Position numbers and translations under genes: made by a program. 64,000 nt of DNA, taken from Polystyrenella longa (GTDB lineage Bacteria; Planctomycetota; Planctomycetia; Planctomycetales; Planctomycetaceae). Every line of letters starts with the position of its first letter. Within the stretch, counting starts at the first letter, position 1. Positions 10,721-21,232 of this stretch are shown in pieces. The notes below the pieces were generated by a model. The model was not told the DNA's origin, ran no database searches, and saw only the letters and a program-made list of their open reading frames with translations. The stretch lies in assembly GCF_007750395.1 (NCBI RefSeq), contig NZ_CP036281.1, forward strand, positions 1,945,001-2,009,000, read 5' to 3'.

Positions 10721-13708
10721 TTAATTGGCCTGTAGGTAACCGAACAGGTCCTGGAGATCTTGATCGCTCAGTGGTTCCAGAAGCTTCTCTGGCATTAGCG
10801 AAAGGGAAGATTCATCCATTTCGTCGATGTTTCCCCGGTTGATGATGGTTCGGTTATTCTGTTTGTCAATTAAGGTAACCGTGTTGTCGTTAGAGTCGGC
10901 CAGCAATCCGGAGAGGATACGTCCTTCGTCGGTGACTACCGTGTACATGATGTACTGGGAGCGGATCATCGCGCTGGGGTCGATGATGTTTTCCAGCAAC
11001 TTGCGACGATCTTTCCGTTCGGCACCCGTCAGATCTGGCCCAATGGTAGTTCCTTCCCCGTGCAGTTTGTGACAGGTTCCGCAGGTTTTCACGAAAACCG
11101 TTTTTCCCTTGGTTGGATCGCCAGCAGAACGCGAGAGGATTTTCAAAACCGCTTTGATGCGTCCTTGTTTCTCCTGAGGAGTTGCAGGTTTGATGGTGCC
11201 CCAAATCTGTTTAATCTGCTGCTGGATTTCGGGATCTTGATGGATCAGAAACTGACGGACCTGGTCGAGAGTCACGTCGGCAGAGTCGATTTGTTTCGAT
11301 TCGACTCCCGTGAGTAACAGACTCGCCCAAGTCTGGCGACTGCAGAGCAGGGTGATCGTCTGATCTTTAAGTCTTCCCTCCCAGGAAGAGAGATTGTCCA
11401 GGAGTCGTTCTCCGATAGTGGAATCATCAAAACGACCGAGTGCCTCTAATGTGGCTAACCGCAGTGGTTGATTCGGGCTTGCTTCCAGCTGTTCTAACAA
11501 GGGTACGATCACAGCGTTTGACCCTGTTTGACCGAGGCAGGTCGTTAAGGCGATACGTTCCTCGTCGGAGAGTGTTTCTCCCTGGAGCAATTGAATCGCC
11601 ACAGGTTCTGCTTCTGCCAAACCGAATCGCAGCCCAAGTTGAATGATGTTTGGATTCTCCAATGACGATGTTAGAAGTTGTTGGATCGCTGGTTTGAGCG
11701 ACGGCGGTATAGCGTCTAGTCGACGTCCTTCGAGTGCGGTTGTCATTCCTGTGACCAGCGACTGACGGGTTAATTCGTCTGGGGCCAATGCGAGCAGGGA
11801 AGCGAGGGCGTCATAGCCAGCGGTTGATTGTTCGGCCGTGTATCGCCGCGCGATGCGTTCCAGTAGGACATTCTGTACGAGTGGCTGCTGCCAGGTAGAC
11901 GGTTGCTGGAAGAGAGCCACGACCTCATTGGAATGAGAAACCGCTTTGTCCTCCAGTGCCCACCAGATCAACAAAGGAATAAACGGATCATCCAGGTCTT
12001 CGGACTGTTTCCATAATTCGAAGATGAGAGGCAAAGTCTGTTCGCTCGAGAGACGTTTGGCGGTGCAAGCGAGTTGACTGCGGACGATGGGACTGGGATC
12101 GGACTTTGCCAGATTCAGGCAGGCTTTAAAGAATGCAGGGTATAGTTCTCCTGAGTCTCCATGCAGTCGGATGGTCCACGCCCGAACATATTCGTGAGGG
12201 CTGTTGAGAAGGTCGAGGGCCAGTGCTTCTGTCATCTCTCCCTGTTGGGACAGAATCCAGAGGCCTTGCAGCGCTAGCACCTCATTCTCTGTGTTGAGGG
12301 CCCGCTCACTTAGAGCGGTGGTCAGGCTCGCTTCTTTCTGAGTGACTAACAACCTGCGCGCATGGCGAACGAACCAGGCGTTGGGATGTTCAAGAAGCTC
12401 CAGTAATTGGTCAATGTTCCGTTGTTTCAAATCTCCGGCGAGGGCAGGGAACTTGGTGACAGTCTTCGGTCCGACGCGGAAGATACGTCCGTCGAAACGG
12501 CTGGGCATGTACCATTTGCCATGATTCTGCGGAGAGGAATGCGCGATGTTGTAGTCGTACCAGTCGGCGACATAAAGCGCACCATCAGGACCAACGGCGG
12601 ACTCAACTGGCCGGAACCAGTTGTGCGTCGAGGTGATGAAATCACCTACCGCCCTCGTAGCAAATGTTGATCCTCGTTTTTCTACGGTGCTCCAGCGCAT
12701 CGCACTGTGGCGGGTATTGGGGGCGATACAATTATTATTGAACTCTTCCGGAAAGGCGCCTCCCTGATACAAGACAAACCCACCCGTCAGGCTGTCACCG
12801 ACGTAACCGTGATGCTGGACGGGTTGGAAGTAGCCATAGGTATGCGGATTATGAAGGGGGCCATGTTTGCCGAATCCTTTAACGTAGTAGGCGCCTTGCA
12901 CATGATGGACGAGCGGTTCCACGGTATTTCCACCGGCAAACACATTTCCGTACTGGTCGAAATCGAGTCCGAACGAGTTGCCGCCCCCTTCTGAGAAAAG
13001 TTCGAACCGGTCGGTCTCGGGATGGTATCGCCAGCAGCCCTGTTGAAACTCGATTCCACGGATGTTCGCGGTGACGGTACTTCCCTGGACTCCGTACAAC
13101 CAGCCATCCGGCCCCCAGGTGAGGGAGTTGGCAAACGCATGCGCGTCATCCATTCCGAAACCGGTTAATAGAACCTGCGGATCGCCGTCGGGCTGATCAT
13201 CTTGGTTTGCATCAGGGTAAAACAACAGGTAAGGGGGTTGGACGACATACACCCCGTGATGATCGAGTGCAAACCCGGAAGCGAGATTGAGATTCGAAAG
13301 AAAATGGGTGATGAGTTCCATCTCCCCGTCACCATCCTGATCCTGGTAGATGGAGATTCGATCTTCGCCCTGTGGACCTTTGGGAGGAGGTTCAGGAAGT
13401 TTGTCGTACTTGGTTCGCAAGTACTGATCGACTTCGACCGCTTTCAACCCATTAGGAATCGGGTATTGCAGATACTGTAGAACCCACATGCGGCCCTTTG
13501 TATCGAATTCGATGGACAGCGGTTGGCTCACATCAGGTTCACTTACGACGACAGAGGCTTCAAACTCTTCGGGCAAAGTGAACGTCGCCAGTTCTTCTTG
13601 GGGAGTCAGTTTTCCAGCGGTTTCCGGTTCATCGGCAAGTAAAGACGTGTAACTGAGACCGATGATTACCAAGAGCGGCATCTGGATAGACATGTAACGA
13701 GGGAACAT
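10721..13708 (-). CDS. PVC-type dehydrogenase/HEAT-repeat protein with C-terminal cytochrome c domain
   Basis: 995 aa with an N-terminal signal peptide ending around LLADEPETA. Residues up to about 420 form the beta-propeller 'membrane-bound dehydrogenase' module (FDTKGRMWVLQYLQYP, SLTWGPDGWLYGVQGS, GPDGALYVADWYDYN). The middle is a run of HEAT-like helical repeats. The C-terminus is a c-type haem domain with CGTCH near residue 875, followed by IGPDLTGAERKDRRKLLENI and ending in an LSDQDLQDLFGYLQ tail, as in the planctomycete haem-binding domain family. It is probably periplasmic and may oxidise a sugar-type substrate with transfer of electrons to its own haem; the substrate is unknown. Confidence 0.88.
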   Translation of the reverse strand: MFPRYMSIQMPLLVIIGLSYTSLLADEPETAGKLTPQEELATFTLPEEFEASVVVSEPDVSQPLSIEFDTKGRMWVLQYLQYPIPNGLKAVEVDQYLRTKYDKLPEPPPKGPQGEDRISIYQDQDGDGEMELITHFLSNLNLASGFALDHHGVYVVQPPYLLFYPDANQDDQPDGDPQVLLTGFGMDDAHAFANSLTWGPDGWLYGVQGSTVTANIRGIEFQQGCWRYHPETDRFELFSEGGGNSFGLDFDQYGNVFAGGNTVEPLVHHVQGAYYVKGFGKHGPLHNPHTYGYFQPVQHHGYVGDSLTGGFVLYQGGAFPEEFNNNCIAPNTRHSAMRWSTVEKRGSTFATRAVGDFITSTHNWFRPVESAVGPDGALYVADWYDYNIAHSSPQNHGKWYMPSRFDGRIFRVGPKTVTKFPALAGDLKQRNIDQLLELLEHPNAWFVRHARRLLVTQKEASLTTALSERALNTENEVLALQGLWILSQQGEMTEALALDLLNSPHEYVRAWTIRLHGDSGELYPAFFKACLNLAKSDPSPIVRSQLACTAKRLSSEQTLPLIFELWKQSEDLDDPFIPLLIWWALEDKAVSHSNEVVALFQQPSTWQQPLVQNVLLERIARRYTAEQSTAGYDALASLLALAPDELTRQSLVTGMTTALEGRRLDAIPPSLKPAIQQLLTSSLENPNIIQLGLRFGLAEAEPVAIQLLQGETLSDEERIALTTCLGQTGSNAVIVPLLEQLEASPNQPLRLATLEALGRFDDSTIGERLLDNLSSWEGRLKDQTITLLCSRQTWASLLLTGVESKQIDSADVTLDQVRQFLIHQDPEIQQQIKQIWGTIKPATPQEKQGRIKAVLKILSRSAGDPTKGKTVFVKTCGTCHKLHGEGTTIGPDLTGAERKDRRKLLENIIDPSAMIRSQYIMYTVVTDEGRILSGLLADSNDNTVTLIDKQNNRTIINRGNIDEMDESSLSLMPEKLLEPLSDQDLQDLFGYLQAN

Positions 13709-13758
13709 TGCAACTCCGGTAGGGTCGGGCCAGTATTAGAGGAAATGCTCGAGTCTGT

Positions 13759-14856
13759 TCAGGGTTGTGGTTTGCCCAGGCAAATTCGGAAACCATCGCG
13801 CGAGTCCGAATAGGAATCGCTCATTAAGCCAAGTCGGACGGCGCAACGGGCATTACCGGGAACATCGAAGTAGTTCCCTCCTTTGCAAACAGGGCGTCGG
13901 TTTTCTTCCACCCAGTTCAATTCTTCGTGTCCCCCTGTCGGATCGAAATGGTCGAGGACAATCTCCCAGACACCTCCGCACATATCGGCGAGGCCGAAAC
14001 CGTTTCTACCGTTCTCTCCATAGTGATCGACTGGAGAAACGAACGCGTAACCATCGCTCCAGGGAGCATTGGCGAGGGGCCAGATTTTGTTTCTGCCCGG
14101 AAGAAAATCGACAGCGGAAATATTCAAACGACCTTCCCCATCTTTCAAATCATCCCCCCACCAGAAAGCGGTACTTTCCTGTCCGCCACGACAGGCATAT
14201 TCCCATTCTGCTTCGGTTGGAAGGCGATACTCCAGATCTTCATTGATTCTGCCCGCGGCTCGTTCTTTCTTAGTAAGCCATTCGCAGAATGCACGTCCGT
14301 CATTCCAACTGATGCAGACGACGGGGTAACTGTCTCTCACGGGAAAACCGAACCCGGGATCGCGCCAGCTTTTGCCTTCGACTGAAATCCAGGGGTGGGG
14401 TGGTGCCTTAGCCGTGATTTCCCAGTTGGGGTCGAAGACCTGTGTCGAACCGTTCGGTTTCTCGGCGTCACTGACATAACCTGATTCGTTCACAAACTGT
14501 TTGAACTGCCCGACAGAGACTTCAGTGCGGCCCATCCAGAAGCCATCTTTCACCCGCATGGAACGGGGAGCTTCCCCTTCGTAGGATTCTCGTTCGGTGC
14601 CTGGTGTTGCTCCCCCTTCGATACCGGTCGCCCATGCTTTTTCTTCAGGGGTACTTCCCATCTTGAACTCACCCGCGGGAATGTAGACAAGCTCGAGTCC
14701 TACATCGTTACCGAGATCGACAACTTGACTCTTTTCTTTCGTCGGCTCAGTCGCTGATAGGTCCCGAATAGAGGCTACCATGAACGATATCAAGCTGATG
14801 GTAAGCATGAACCGTAATGAGAATGACGCTGTGCGTTGAACCCGATTATGAAGCAT
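13759..14856 (-). CDS. Secreted formylglycine-generating-enzyme (SUMF1/FGE-type) domain protein
   Basis: 365 aa. A hydrophobic export signal is followed by the FGE-sulfatase fold: YIPAGEFKMGSTPEEKAW, FWMGRTEVSVGQFKQFV, YPVVCISWNDGRAFCEWLT, YRLPTEAEWEYACRGG, then GFGLADMCGGVWEIVLD and VCKGGNYFDVPGNARCAVR, ending DGFRICLG. This family includes sulfatase-maturing oxidases, but many planctomycete members are general ergothioneine/PvdO-like relatives, so sulfatase activation is only one possibility. Export suggests action outside the cytoplasm. It lies 50 bp downstream of the dehydrogenase gene on the same strand, without a clear operon link to a sulfatase. Confidence 0.85.
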   Translation of the reverse strand: MLHNRVQRTASFSLRFMLTISLISFMVASIRDLSATEPTKEKSQVVDLGNDVGLELVYIPAGEFKMGSTPEEKAWATGIEGGATPGTERESYEGEAPRSMRVKDGFWMGRTEVSVGQFKQFVNESGYVSDAEKPNGSTQVFDPNWEITAKAPPHPWISVEGKSWRDPGFGFPVRDSYPVVCISWNDGRAFCEWLTKKERAAGRINEDLEYRLPTEAEWEYACRGGQESTAFWWGDDLKDGEGRLNISAVDFLPGRNKIWPLANAPWSDGYAFVSPVDHYGENGRNGFGLADMCGGVWEIVLDHFDPTGGHEELNWVEENRRPVCKGGNYFDVPGNARCAVRLGLMSDSYSDSRDGFRICLGKPQP

Positions 14857-15051
14857 AGAAGAGGCCCTGTGCGGAAAGCGGAAAGGAAATGGAAAGTGTA
14901 TTCACTCTTAATCAGCGTAGATTTAGGTATGGTGGATGTCAAGACGCGGGATGGTGAAGAGGGTCTGCGGAGAAGGGTAGCAAATCGATAACCTCAAATA
15001 TGAAAATGTAAGGCCGGCTCGTTTTTCTCACGGGGTATTCGCTGGGCTGGG

Positions 15052-15321
15052 GTGATCGAGTACTGGTTTAACCTATCGAAAGTCTCGGGCAATTTCACGA
15101 GTGACGTGGTAGCCACCTATGAGGCAACCAGGAGACTTAACAATCAAAACGTCTCAGTGCGTCTCATCGACTTGTTTGTGCAGCGTGGTGTCCTTAACCA
15201 CATTCGGAGTTACAACGGTCTGGAATTCACCGCTGAGCGGATAGAGAGGATCAAGAAAATGGCCGAAGTAGGTTTAAGAATGAGAGTCGTTCGGCGGCAA
15301 GTTTCGAGAGGAACTGCTTGA
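15052..15321 (+). pseudogene. IS3-type transposase (OrfB) remnant
   Basis: An 89-codon frame whose core resembles the integrase catalytic core of IS3-family OrfB: a helix like RRLNNQNVSVRLIDLFVQRG followed by LNHIRSYNGLEFTAERI. In active relatives the segment is IRSDNGPEF, so the second catalytic Asp is replaced by Tyr. Nothing of the first Asp region or the C-terminal Glu region is in frame. It is therefore a decayed internal fragment. A matching scrap of OrfA lies at 15929, after the OrfB fragment, i.e. in the wrong order for an intact element, implying two copies or rearrangement. Confidence 0.7.
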
Positions 15322-15492
15322 TGACGAGATCTTCGATAGAATATTGGAAGCGTAAAGTGATGATCGAGCGTTGAAGATCAGAATACAATGCGAACCGAAC
15401 ACACAGTTCTCTGGTCTACCTGGCCCCGGTGCCTGAAATTAAACTTACTCAAACCGTTTGCCTCGTTAAGCTCACGCTGGCGGATAAAGTAT

Positions 15493-15765
15493 TTATAGCT
15501 GTGTCATGATTGTAGCTTCCCGTGTCACATCATTAACCAAGACGGGAAGCATCTGCTCAACAGGATTGCATTTGTCCGGAGAATAATCGCGGATGATAGT
15601 TAGCTCGACAAGGTAATTGCCGTGAGTATGAGGTGGGCCTACTTCTCTATCGTATTCCTCTTTGGAAATATGCTGGATTCGCTGACAATTAACAATGGTT
15701 TCTCCTTTTTGAGTTGCGTAATCAATGGCGATACTATTCGCTGTTTCCTGATCTACTAATTTCAT
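15493..15765 (-). CDS. Small protein of unknown function
   Basis: 90 aa from the ATG at 15765, chosen because an AAGGA lies 8 bp upstream; an earlier in-frame ATG at 15795 lacks one. The sequence has an N-terminal helix (DQETANSIAIDYATQKG), a middle strand (GNYLVELTII) and a C-terminal LPVLVNDVTREATIM segment. This size and pattern recall small immunity-type or PepSY-like folds, but I cannot assign it. It sits between transposase debris and a SUKH immunity-type gene, so an accessory role is plausible. Confidence 0.55.
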   Translation of the reverse strand: MKLVDQETANSIAIDYATQKGETIVNCQRIQHISKEEYDREVGPPHTHGNYLVELTIIRDYSPDKCNPVEQMLPVLVNDVTREATIMTQL

Positions 15766-15877
15766 CAAACAGTCCTTCGTATTTAAAAATATCACTATGA
15801 TGTCAATTGGAAAAACTACAGCTCACTTAAAGCATACCACAATTTAGGGGCCGTTGGCCTGCCCCCCCCTTAACTGA

Positions 15878-15916
15878 GGCCAGATCCTGATTTCAATTCA
15901 AGGTTCTGGATCAGAA
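15878..15916 (+). repeat. Dispersed direct repeat, copy 1
   Basis: A ~39-bp segment (ggcc, ctgattt, aattca, tctggatcag, aa in order) that recurs with a 5-base deletion and a few changes at 16715-16750. The copies flank the OrfA scrap and the SUKH gene. It could be a remnant of an insertion-sequence end or of a cassette-type recombination site. Confidence 0.55.
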
Positions 15917-15928
15917 GAGAACTCAATC

Positions 15929-16006
15929 ATGTCCGCCCAACGACATTTATCCGAACCGATTATTACCAAGCTCCGGGAAGCGGAGGTCTACCGACTCAGG
16001 CAGTGA
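15929..16006 (+). pseudogene. IS3-type OrfA N-terminal fragment
   Basis: A 25-codon frame beginning MSAQRHLSEPIITKLREAEV that resembles the conserved start of IS3-family OrfA helix-turn-helix proteins (pattern KRHTPEQIIRKLREAE). It stops immediately after this region, so only the first helix remains. Together with 15052-15321 it marks a decayed insertion sequence. The rest of 15796-16178 shows no other convincing coding sequence. Confidence 0.55.
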
Positions 16007-16178
16007 CACACGTGCATGGTTTGACGAAAGTGAAATCGATACACATGGCATCATGATACTGATTTTGGCATAATGCAATTGGTTCCAATGGATCTCCACC
16101 GACAAGTACCTCATGTGGGCGGTATACGCCTCTGGTGGATTCACAGAAATTACCGAAGATAAATAGCAAAGGTGAATA

Positions 16179-16688
16179 ATGACAATCCTTCTGGATGACG
16201 ATGAACGACCAAATATAACAATTCCCCAAATCACAACATGTCATGATCAACTTGGTTGCAATCTACCGAAAGAATATAAAGAATTTTTAATGAATCATAA
16301 TGGTGCATTTCCAGAACCGTCTTCTTTTCGTATTAAAAACGACGACTTGCTGCATTCAATAGATATTATGTTATATCTGGATTCAAATCTATTTGAACCG
16401 CGAGCAGATGCGTTTTATCAGACAATTTCTTTTACGCTTGAAAAAGAGAAGGATTATATACCCGCGGGTAGTTTCGTCATCGCAATCGTTGACAGGGACG
16501 ATTTGTTACTGCTTTTTTATGAGGGAAAGAGAAAGGGTGAGATCTGGTTGAAAATAGAAACATACGAGTCCCCTATGAAAGGAGAGAATGGATACAAGCG
16601 AGAACAAGGCTTGTGTAAAGTCGCTTCTTCGTTTACAGGATTCATTGAGAAATTGATACCGAATGAAGAAGACTTGGATGATGACTAG
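16179..16688 (+). CDS. SUKH (SMI1/KNR4)-family protein, probable immunity protein
   Basis: 169 aa. The N-terminal part has the SUKH signature: a helix (QLGCNLPKEYKEFLMNHNGA) followed by a proline and a strand, then FVIAIVDRDDLLLLFYEG and a C-terminal helix SFTGFIEKLIPNEEDL. Bacterial SUKH proteins typically neutralise toxins of polymorphic or contact-dependent systems in the cytoplasm. No toxin, Rhs or CdiA gene is present in the window, so this is an orphan. It lies between two copies of a ~37-bp repeat and beside transposase fragments, suggesting lateral acquisition. Start supported by a nearby aaaggtg. Confidence 0.75.
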   Translation: MTILLDDDERPNITIPQITTCHDQLGCNLPKEYKEFLMNHNGAFPEPSSFRIKNDDLLHSIDIMLYLDSNLFEPRADAFYQTISFTLEKEKDYIPAGSFVIAIVDRDDLLLLFYEGKRKGEIWLKIETYESPMKGENGYKREQGLCKVASSFTGFIEKLIPNEEDLDDD

Positions 16689-16714
16689 AGGCAAGAACCC
16701 CGTAACCGCGGCTT

Positions 16715-16750
16715 GGCCCTGATTTGTAATTCAGGGATCTGGATCAGGAA
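16715..16750 (+). repeat. Dispersed direct repeat, copy 2
   Basis: Second copy of the segment at 15878-15916. Here ccctga and tcaggg form a perfect 6-bp hairpin; in copy 1 the same hairpin is imperfect. It begins 26 bp after the SUKH stop codon. Confidence 0.55.
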
Positions 16751-16933
16751 AATCCATAAGCCTTCCGGATCATTGATATCCTATGAAAAGTGTTCTGTGA
16801 TGGGGGACAGCCTTTCTGGTAATTGCTGGCCTCCGGGTTGCATTTGCACTCGCAATTCGACTTACTATGATGGGAGAACGCGTTCTCGTCGTTCACTTGG
16901 TTGATTAACTGTTCCGTTTTAGAAAGTCTTGTG

Positions 16934-17884
<951 letters not shown>

Positions 17885-17956
17885 TGACTGGTGGAGTGCA
17901 GTCGACGCATCACCACTGTCTCTGTTTTCTACTGTCCTTATCGATGTGAAACAGCT

Positions 17957-17995
17957 AAAAGGTGGCAAGGCGAATTGTCCTGCCACCTTTTCTTT
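17957..17995 (+). terminator. Intrinsic terminator after the NagB-like gene
   Basis: Stem aaaaggtggca / tgccacctttt with an inner aagg/cct extension and an 8-10 nt loop, followed by tcttt. It lies about 75 bp after the stop codon. The rest of 17885-18191 holds no gene. Confidence 0.75.
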
Positions 17996-18023
17996 ATCTA
18001 TGTTCAATTTATCTATGTTCAAT
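17994..18023 (+). repeat. 15-bp tandem repeat, two copies
   Basis: The unit ttatctatgttcaat occurs twice head to tail directly after the terminator stem. Probably replication slippage; no function evident. Confidence 0.8.
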
Positions 18024-18191
18024 GACGTTCCTCTTAATAGCAGGTTTAATCACCGACACAGGAATCACAGGCATAGAAGAGCAACTCGGCTTGCGGGTTC
18101 ATTTCCAATCGATGCCGATTCCAATAGCACAAAGTGACAGCCCCTCTTCTGTCTCGCTTATCTCAAAGTCCTAATTACAAAAGGAATAACG

Positions 18192-19283
18192 ATGTTTGCA
18201 TCGCTGTTCACGAAGCGTCAACCGAAAGTAGGGGCTCGTCCCGGTACTCTGGTCATTCCCAAAGAGGCTGAAAAACCGAAGATTCGAAGGATCAGCTATT
18301 CTCCAGAAGAAGTGATCGATGAAGAGATCACAGACGTGGCTCATCTTTCCGAAGCCTTCAAAGAAGGGCAAATCAGTTGGGTGGATATCCACGGATTTGG
18401 AGATCGGCAAACGATTCAGCAGATCGGTGATCTGTTTGAACTGCATCCGTTATTGCTTGAGGATGTCGTGAATGTTCCGCAACGCCCCAAAACAGAGGCC
18501 TATGGTGACCAGATTCTGATCCTGGTGCGGATGGTGCAGGTCTATGAGTCGGGCGAGATTGATATGGAGCAGGTCAGTGTAATTCTGGGCAAAAACTGGG
18601 TGTTAACCTTTCAGGAAAAATCGGGCGATATTCTCGACCCCGTGCGAAAACGCATTCGAAATAAAACCTCCAGGATTCGCAATTCACAGTCCGATTTTCT
18701 GGCCTATGCCATCGTTGATACGATCATCGACGCCTACTATCCGGCATTGGAATTGCTCGGTAATCAACTCGAAGAGTTCGAAGATGAAGTTATCATGGAC
18801 CCGACTCCGGAGTTGTTGCGAAAGCTACACCGAATGAAGAATCGGCTGGTCAACCTGCGCCGCAGTATCTGGCCACAGCGGGAAGCGATCAATCGACTGG
18901 TGCGGGGAGACTACCCTTCGATTTCTGAAAATGTACGAATTTATCTACGTGATACTTATGATCATTGCGTGCAGACGTCGGAAGTCGCGGAGATGTATCG
19001 CGAGATGGTCACCGGCTTAATGAATACGTATCTCTCGTCGATTGCCAATCGCACGAACGAAGTGATGAAAGTCCTGACGATCATGGCCAGCATTTTTATT
19101 CCGCTGACTTTTCTTGCCGGTATTTATGGCATGAACTTTGACCATATGCCTGAGCTGCACATGGAATGGGCCTATCCGATGGTTTGGATTCTGATGTTAC
19201 TGACCGCCGGTGGGATGTTGTACTACTTCTGGCGGAAAGGCTGGATTAGCTTGGATGCTTCATCCGTTGAGAATGAGGAATAG
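18192..19283 (+). CDS. corA: CorA-type magnesium/cobalt transporter
   Basis: 363 aa, usual length. A long cytoplasmic N-terminal domain (WVDIHGFGDRQTIQQIG, HPLLLEDVVNVPQRPK) and a long stalk helix are followed by the two C-terminal membrane helices. The first ends in the ion-selectivity signature YGMNFDHMPE and the second is MVWILMLLTAGGMLYYFW, with a basic tail. Acts as a homopentameric Mg2+ channel in the inner membrane. Start supported by AAAGGA 7 bp upstream. Stands alone. Confidence 0.93.
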   Translation: MFASLFTKRQPKVGARPGTLVIPKEAEKPKIRRISYSPEEVIDEEITDVAHLSEAFKEGQISWVDIHGFGDRQTIQQIGDLFELHPLLLEDVVNVPQRPKTEAYGDQILILVRMVQVYESGEIDMEQVSVILGKNWVLTFQEKSGDILDPVRKRIRNKTSRIRNSQSDFLAYAIVDTIIDAYYPALELLGNQLEEFEDEVIMDPTPELLRKLHRMKNRLVNLRRSIWPQREAINRLVRGDYPSISENVRIYLRDTYDHCVQTSEVAEMYREMVTGLMNTYLSSIANRTNEVMKVLTIMASIFIPLTFLAGIYGMNFDHMPELHMEWAYPMVWILMLLTAGGMLYYFWRKGWISLDASSVENEE

Positions 19284-19381
19284 CAGGAAACCTGGTTCCT
19301 GAATCTGCGGGACAAAGCAAGTTACCAGAGCGTAACAAGAGAGCAGGGTGTAGCGAGATCGCGATCTTGCAGAAGAGCTAT

Positions 19382-20980
19382 CTAATGGGCCAAAGCGTGT
19401 TCGCTCACGATCGTTCGTGCTGAACGGAGTCCGTCGACGGCAGCACTGACGATTCCACCTGCATAGCCAGCTCCTTCCCCGACGGGGAATAACCCTTTGA
19501 TGTCGGGGCATTGGCGGTTATCCCGATCACGGTCGATGCGGACGGGGGCGCTTCCGCGCATCTCAGGGCCGACCAGGATGGCATTCTTCAGATAATCGCC
19601 ACCCCATTTACTGTCGAGTGCCGGCAAGCCTTCCTGTAACGTCTTCAGGACGTTGGGGGGAAGCACCTGTCGAACGTCGGACGGTCGAACTCCTCGTTCG
19701 TAGGAGCAGTCCAACTTGTCTGCCGAGTTTGGGCTGCGGCCTTCGAGGAAATCTTCCGCGCGTTGGATCGGCGAATGGTAATCCCGTCCGGCGATATCAA
19801 AGGCGATTGCTTCGTACTGCTGCTGTATTTTAATTCCAGCCAGTGGATGGGCACTACCGAATTCTTCCGGTTTCAGCGTCACCATGAGACCGCTATTCCC
19901 ATAGGGAGTGTCGTGGCGTGACCGGCTCATTCCGTTCGAACAGAACATGCCCGGTTCGGAAATGCTGGGGATAATCGTCCCGCCTGCACACATACAGAAA
20001 GTGTAGAGATCTCGATCACCGCAAGTGGCGTTCATGGTGTAATCGGCTGCGCCGAGTAGATCGAGGTATTGCGGGTGACCGTATTTATGATCGTTGATCT
20101 CAGTCTGCGGCTGTTCAATGCGAAGACCCAGCTGAAATGCTTTTTGAACGAAAGGGACTCCCTGTTCGAACAACTGCTGGTAGGTATCTCGCGCACTATG
20201 TCCAATAGCAAGGATTAAGTGATTCGTTTTGATATGGCCAGAAGAGGTATGGATTCCGACAATACGTCCTTCGTTAATATCGAGCGATTCAAGCCGACAC
20301 CCGAATTTGTATCCGCCCCCCATCGCTTCAATCTTGCGACGGAAGTTTCGGCAGATCAGCGGCAGCCGGTTGCTTCCCAAGTGAGGGCGGTGTTCGTAAA
20401 GAATCGATTCCCGGCCACCACACTCGATGAATCGTTCGAGAGTCCAGTCGACGTCGGAGCCCGTCATTCGGCAAGTCAACTTCCCATCGCTGAAGCAGCC
20501 TGCGCCACCTTCGCCGAACAGATAATTATTTTCCTGTGCGAATTCACCACCCCGATCGAAGTTGCGGATCTCCGGGACCCGTTCTTTCACGGCATAACCG
20601 CGTTCGATGATCAGTGGCTGGAACCCCTTCCACGCGAGATAATATCCGGCGAGAAGTCCTGCGGGGCCAGAGCCAATGACGACGGGACGATGGGCGAGAC
20701 GTTCCGGATGGGCGTCATGATCCTCAAAAGTCGGGGGGGCATAGAGCGAAACGTGTGGATTTTTCAGTTTGGCCAGATGGCGTTCCGCATCGGGCAGATC
20801 CAGGACAACTGAGTAGACATACTTCAGTTGAAACCGCGATCGCGCGTCGAGGCTTTTTCGCAAAATTCGCCAGTCAGGGAGCGAATCGGCCTTAATTTCC
20901 AAGCGTCGGGCAATGGCGAACCGCAGAGCCTCTTCTGGCTCCTCAACGGGCAGACGGATATTGACGATGCGGATTAACAT
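19382..20980 (-). CDS. FAD-dependent oxidoreductase (COG2509-type)
   Basis: 532 aa from the ATG at 20980 (MLIRIVNIRLPVEEPEEAL is the normal family N-terminus; an ATG at 21043 adds 21 residues). An N-terminal ~90-residue domain precedes the Rossmann FAD-binding motif VVIGSGPAGLLAGYYLA. Further family segments are NNYLFGEGGAGCFSDGKLT, ILAIGHSARDTYQQL, and the C-terminal FAD-site segment GLFPVGEGAGYAGGIVSAAVDG. The CxxxC-like FCMCAGG with surrounding residues is also typical of this family. The substrate is unknown; members are widespread and often annotated as uncharacterised FAD-dependent dehydrogenases. Confidence 0.88.
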   Translation of the reverse strand: MLIRIVNIRLPVEEPEEALRFAIARRLEIKADSLPDWRILRKSLDARSRFQLKYVYSVVLDLPDAERHLAKLKNPHVSLYAPPTFEDHDAHPERLAHRPVVIGSGPAGLLAGYYLAWKGFQPLIIERGYAVKERVPEIRNFDRGGEFAQENNYLFGEGGAGCFSDGKLTCRMTGSDVDWTLERFIECGGRESILYEHRPHLGSNRLPLICRNFRRKIEAMGGGYKFGCRLESLDINEGRIVGIHTSSGHIKTNHLILAIGHSARDTYQQLFEQGVPFVQKAFQLGLRIEQPQTEINDHKYGHPQYLDLLGAADYTMNATCGDRDLYTFCMCAGGTIIPSISEPGMFCSNGMSRSRHDTPYGNSGLMVTLKPEEFGSAHPLAGIKIQQQYEAIAFDIAGRDYHSPIQRAEDFLEGRSPNSADKLDCSYERGVRPSDVRQVLPPNVLKTLQEGLPALDSKWGGDYLKNAILVGPEMRGSAPVRIDRDRDNRQCPDIKGLFPVGEGAGYAGGIVSAAVDGLRSARTIVSEHALAH

Positions 20981-21232
20981 GGAAAGAACTGACGAGGGTG
21001 AGGGGGTAAATCGGAGCTTAGGGTACGCTTTGAATATTCCCAACGCAATCTCCGAATGTCGAACTTTGCGGAGAAACTCGCAATTTTTGAGAGGACCTTT
21101 CGGTTAGTGAGATGGCTCACACAGCAAAGTCCTCTTGCCGCAGATTCATGAAATCATTAAAAAACAGCGTGGATAACTAAATAATAGGGGAGAGACTTCG
21201 TCTCGACTGGAACTCAGAAATAGACTGCAGGG

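Noticed and set aside
15947-16250. Two overlapping minus-strand frames of 84-95 codons
   Set aside because: Opposite the IS fragment and the SUKH start; no ribosome sites, low-complexity translation.
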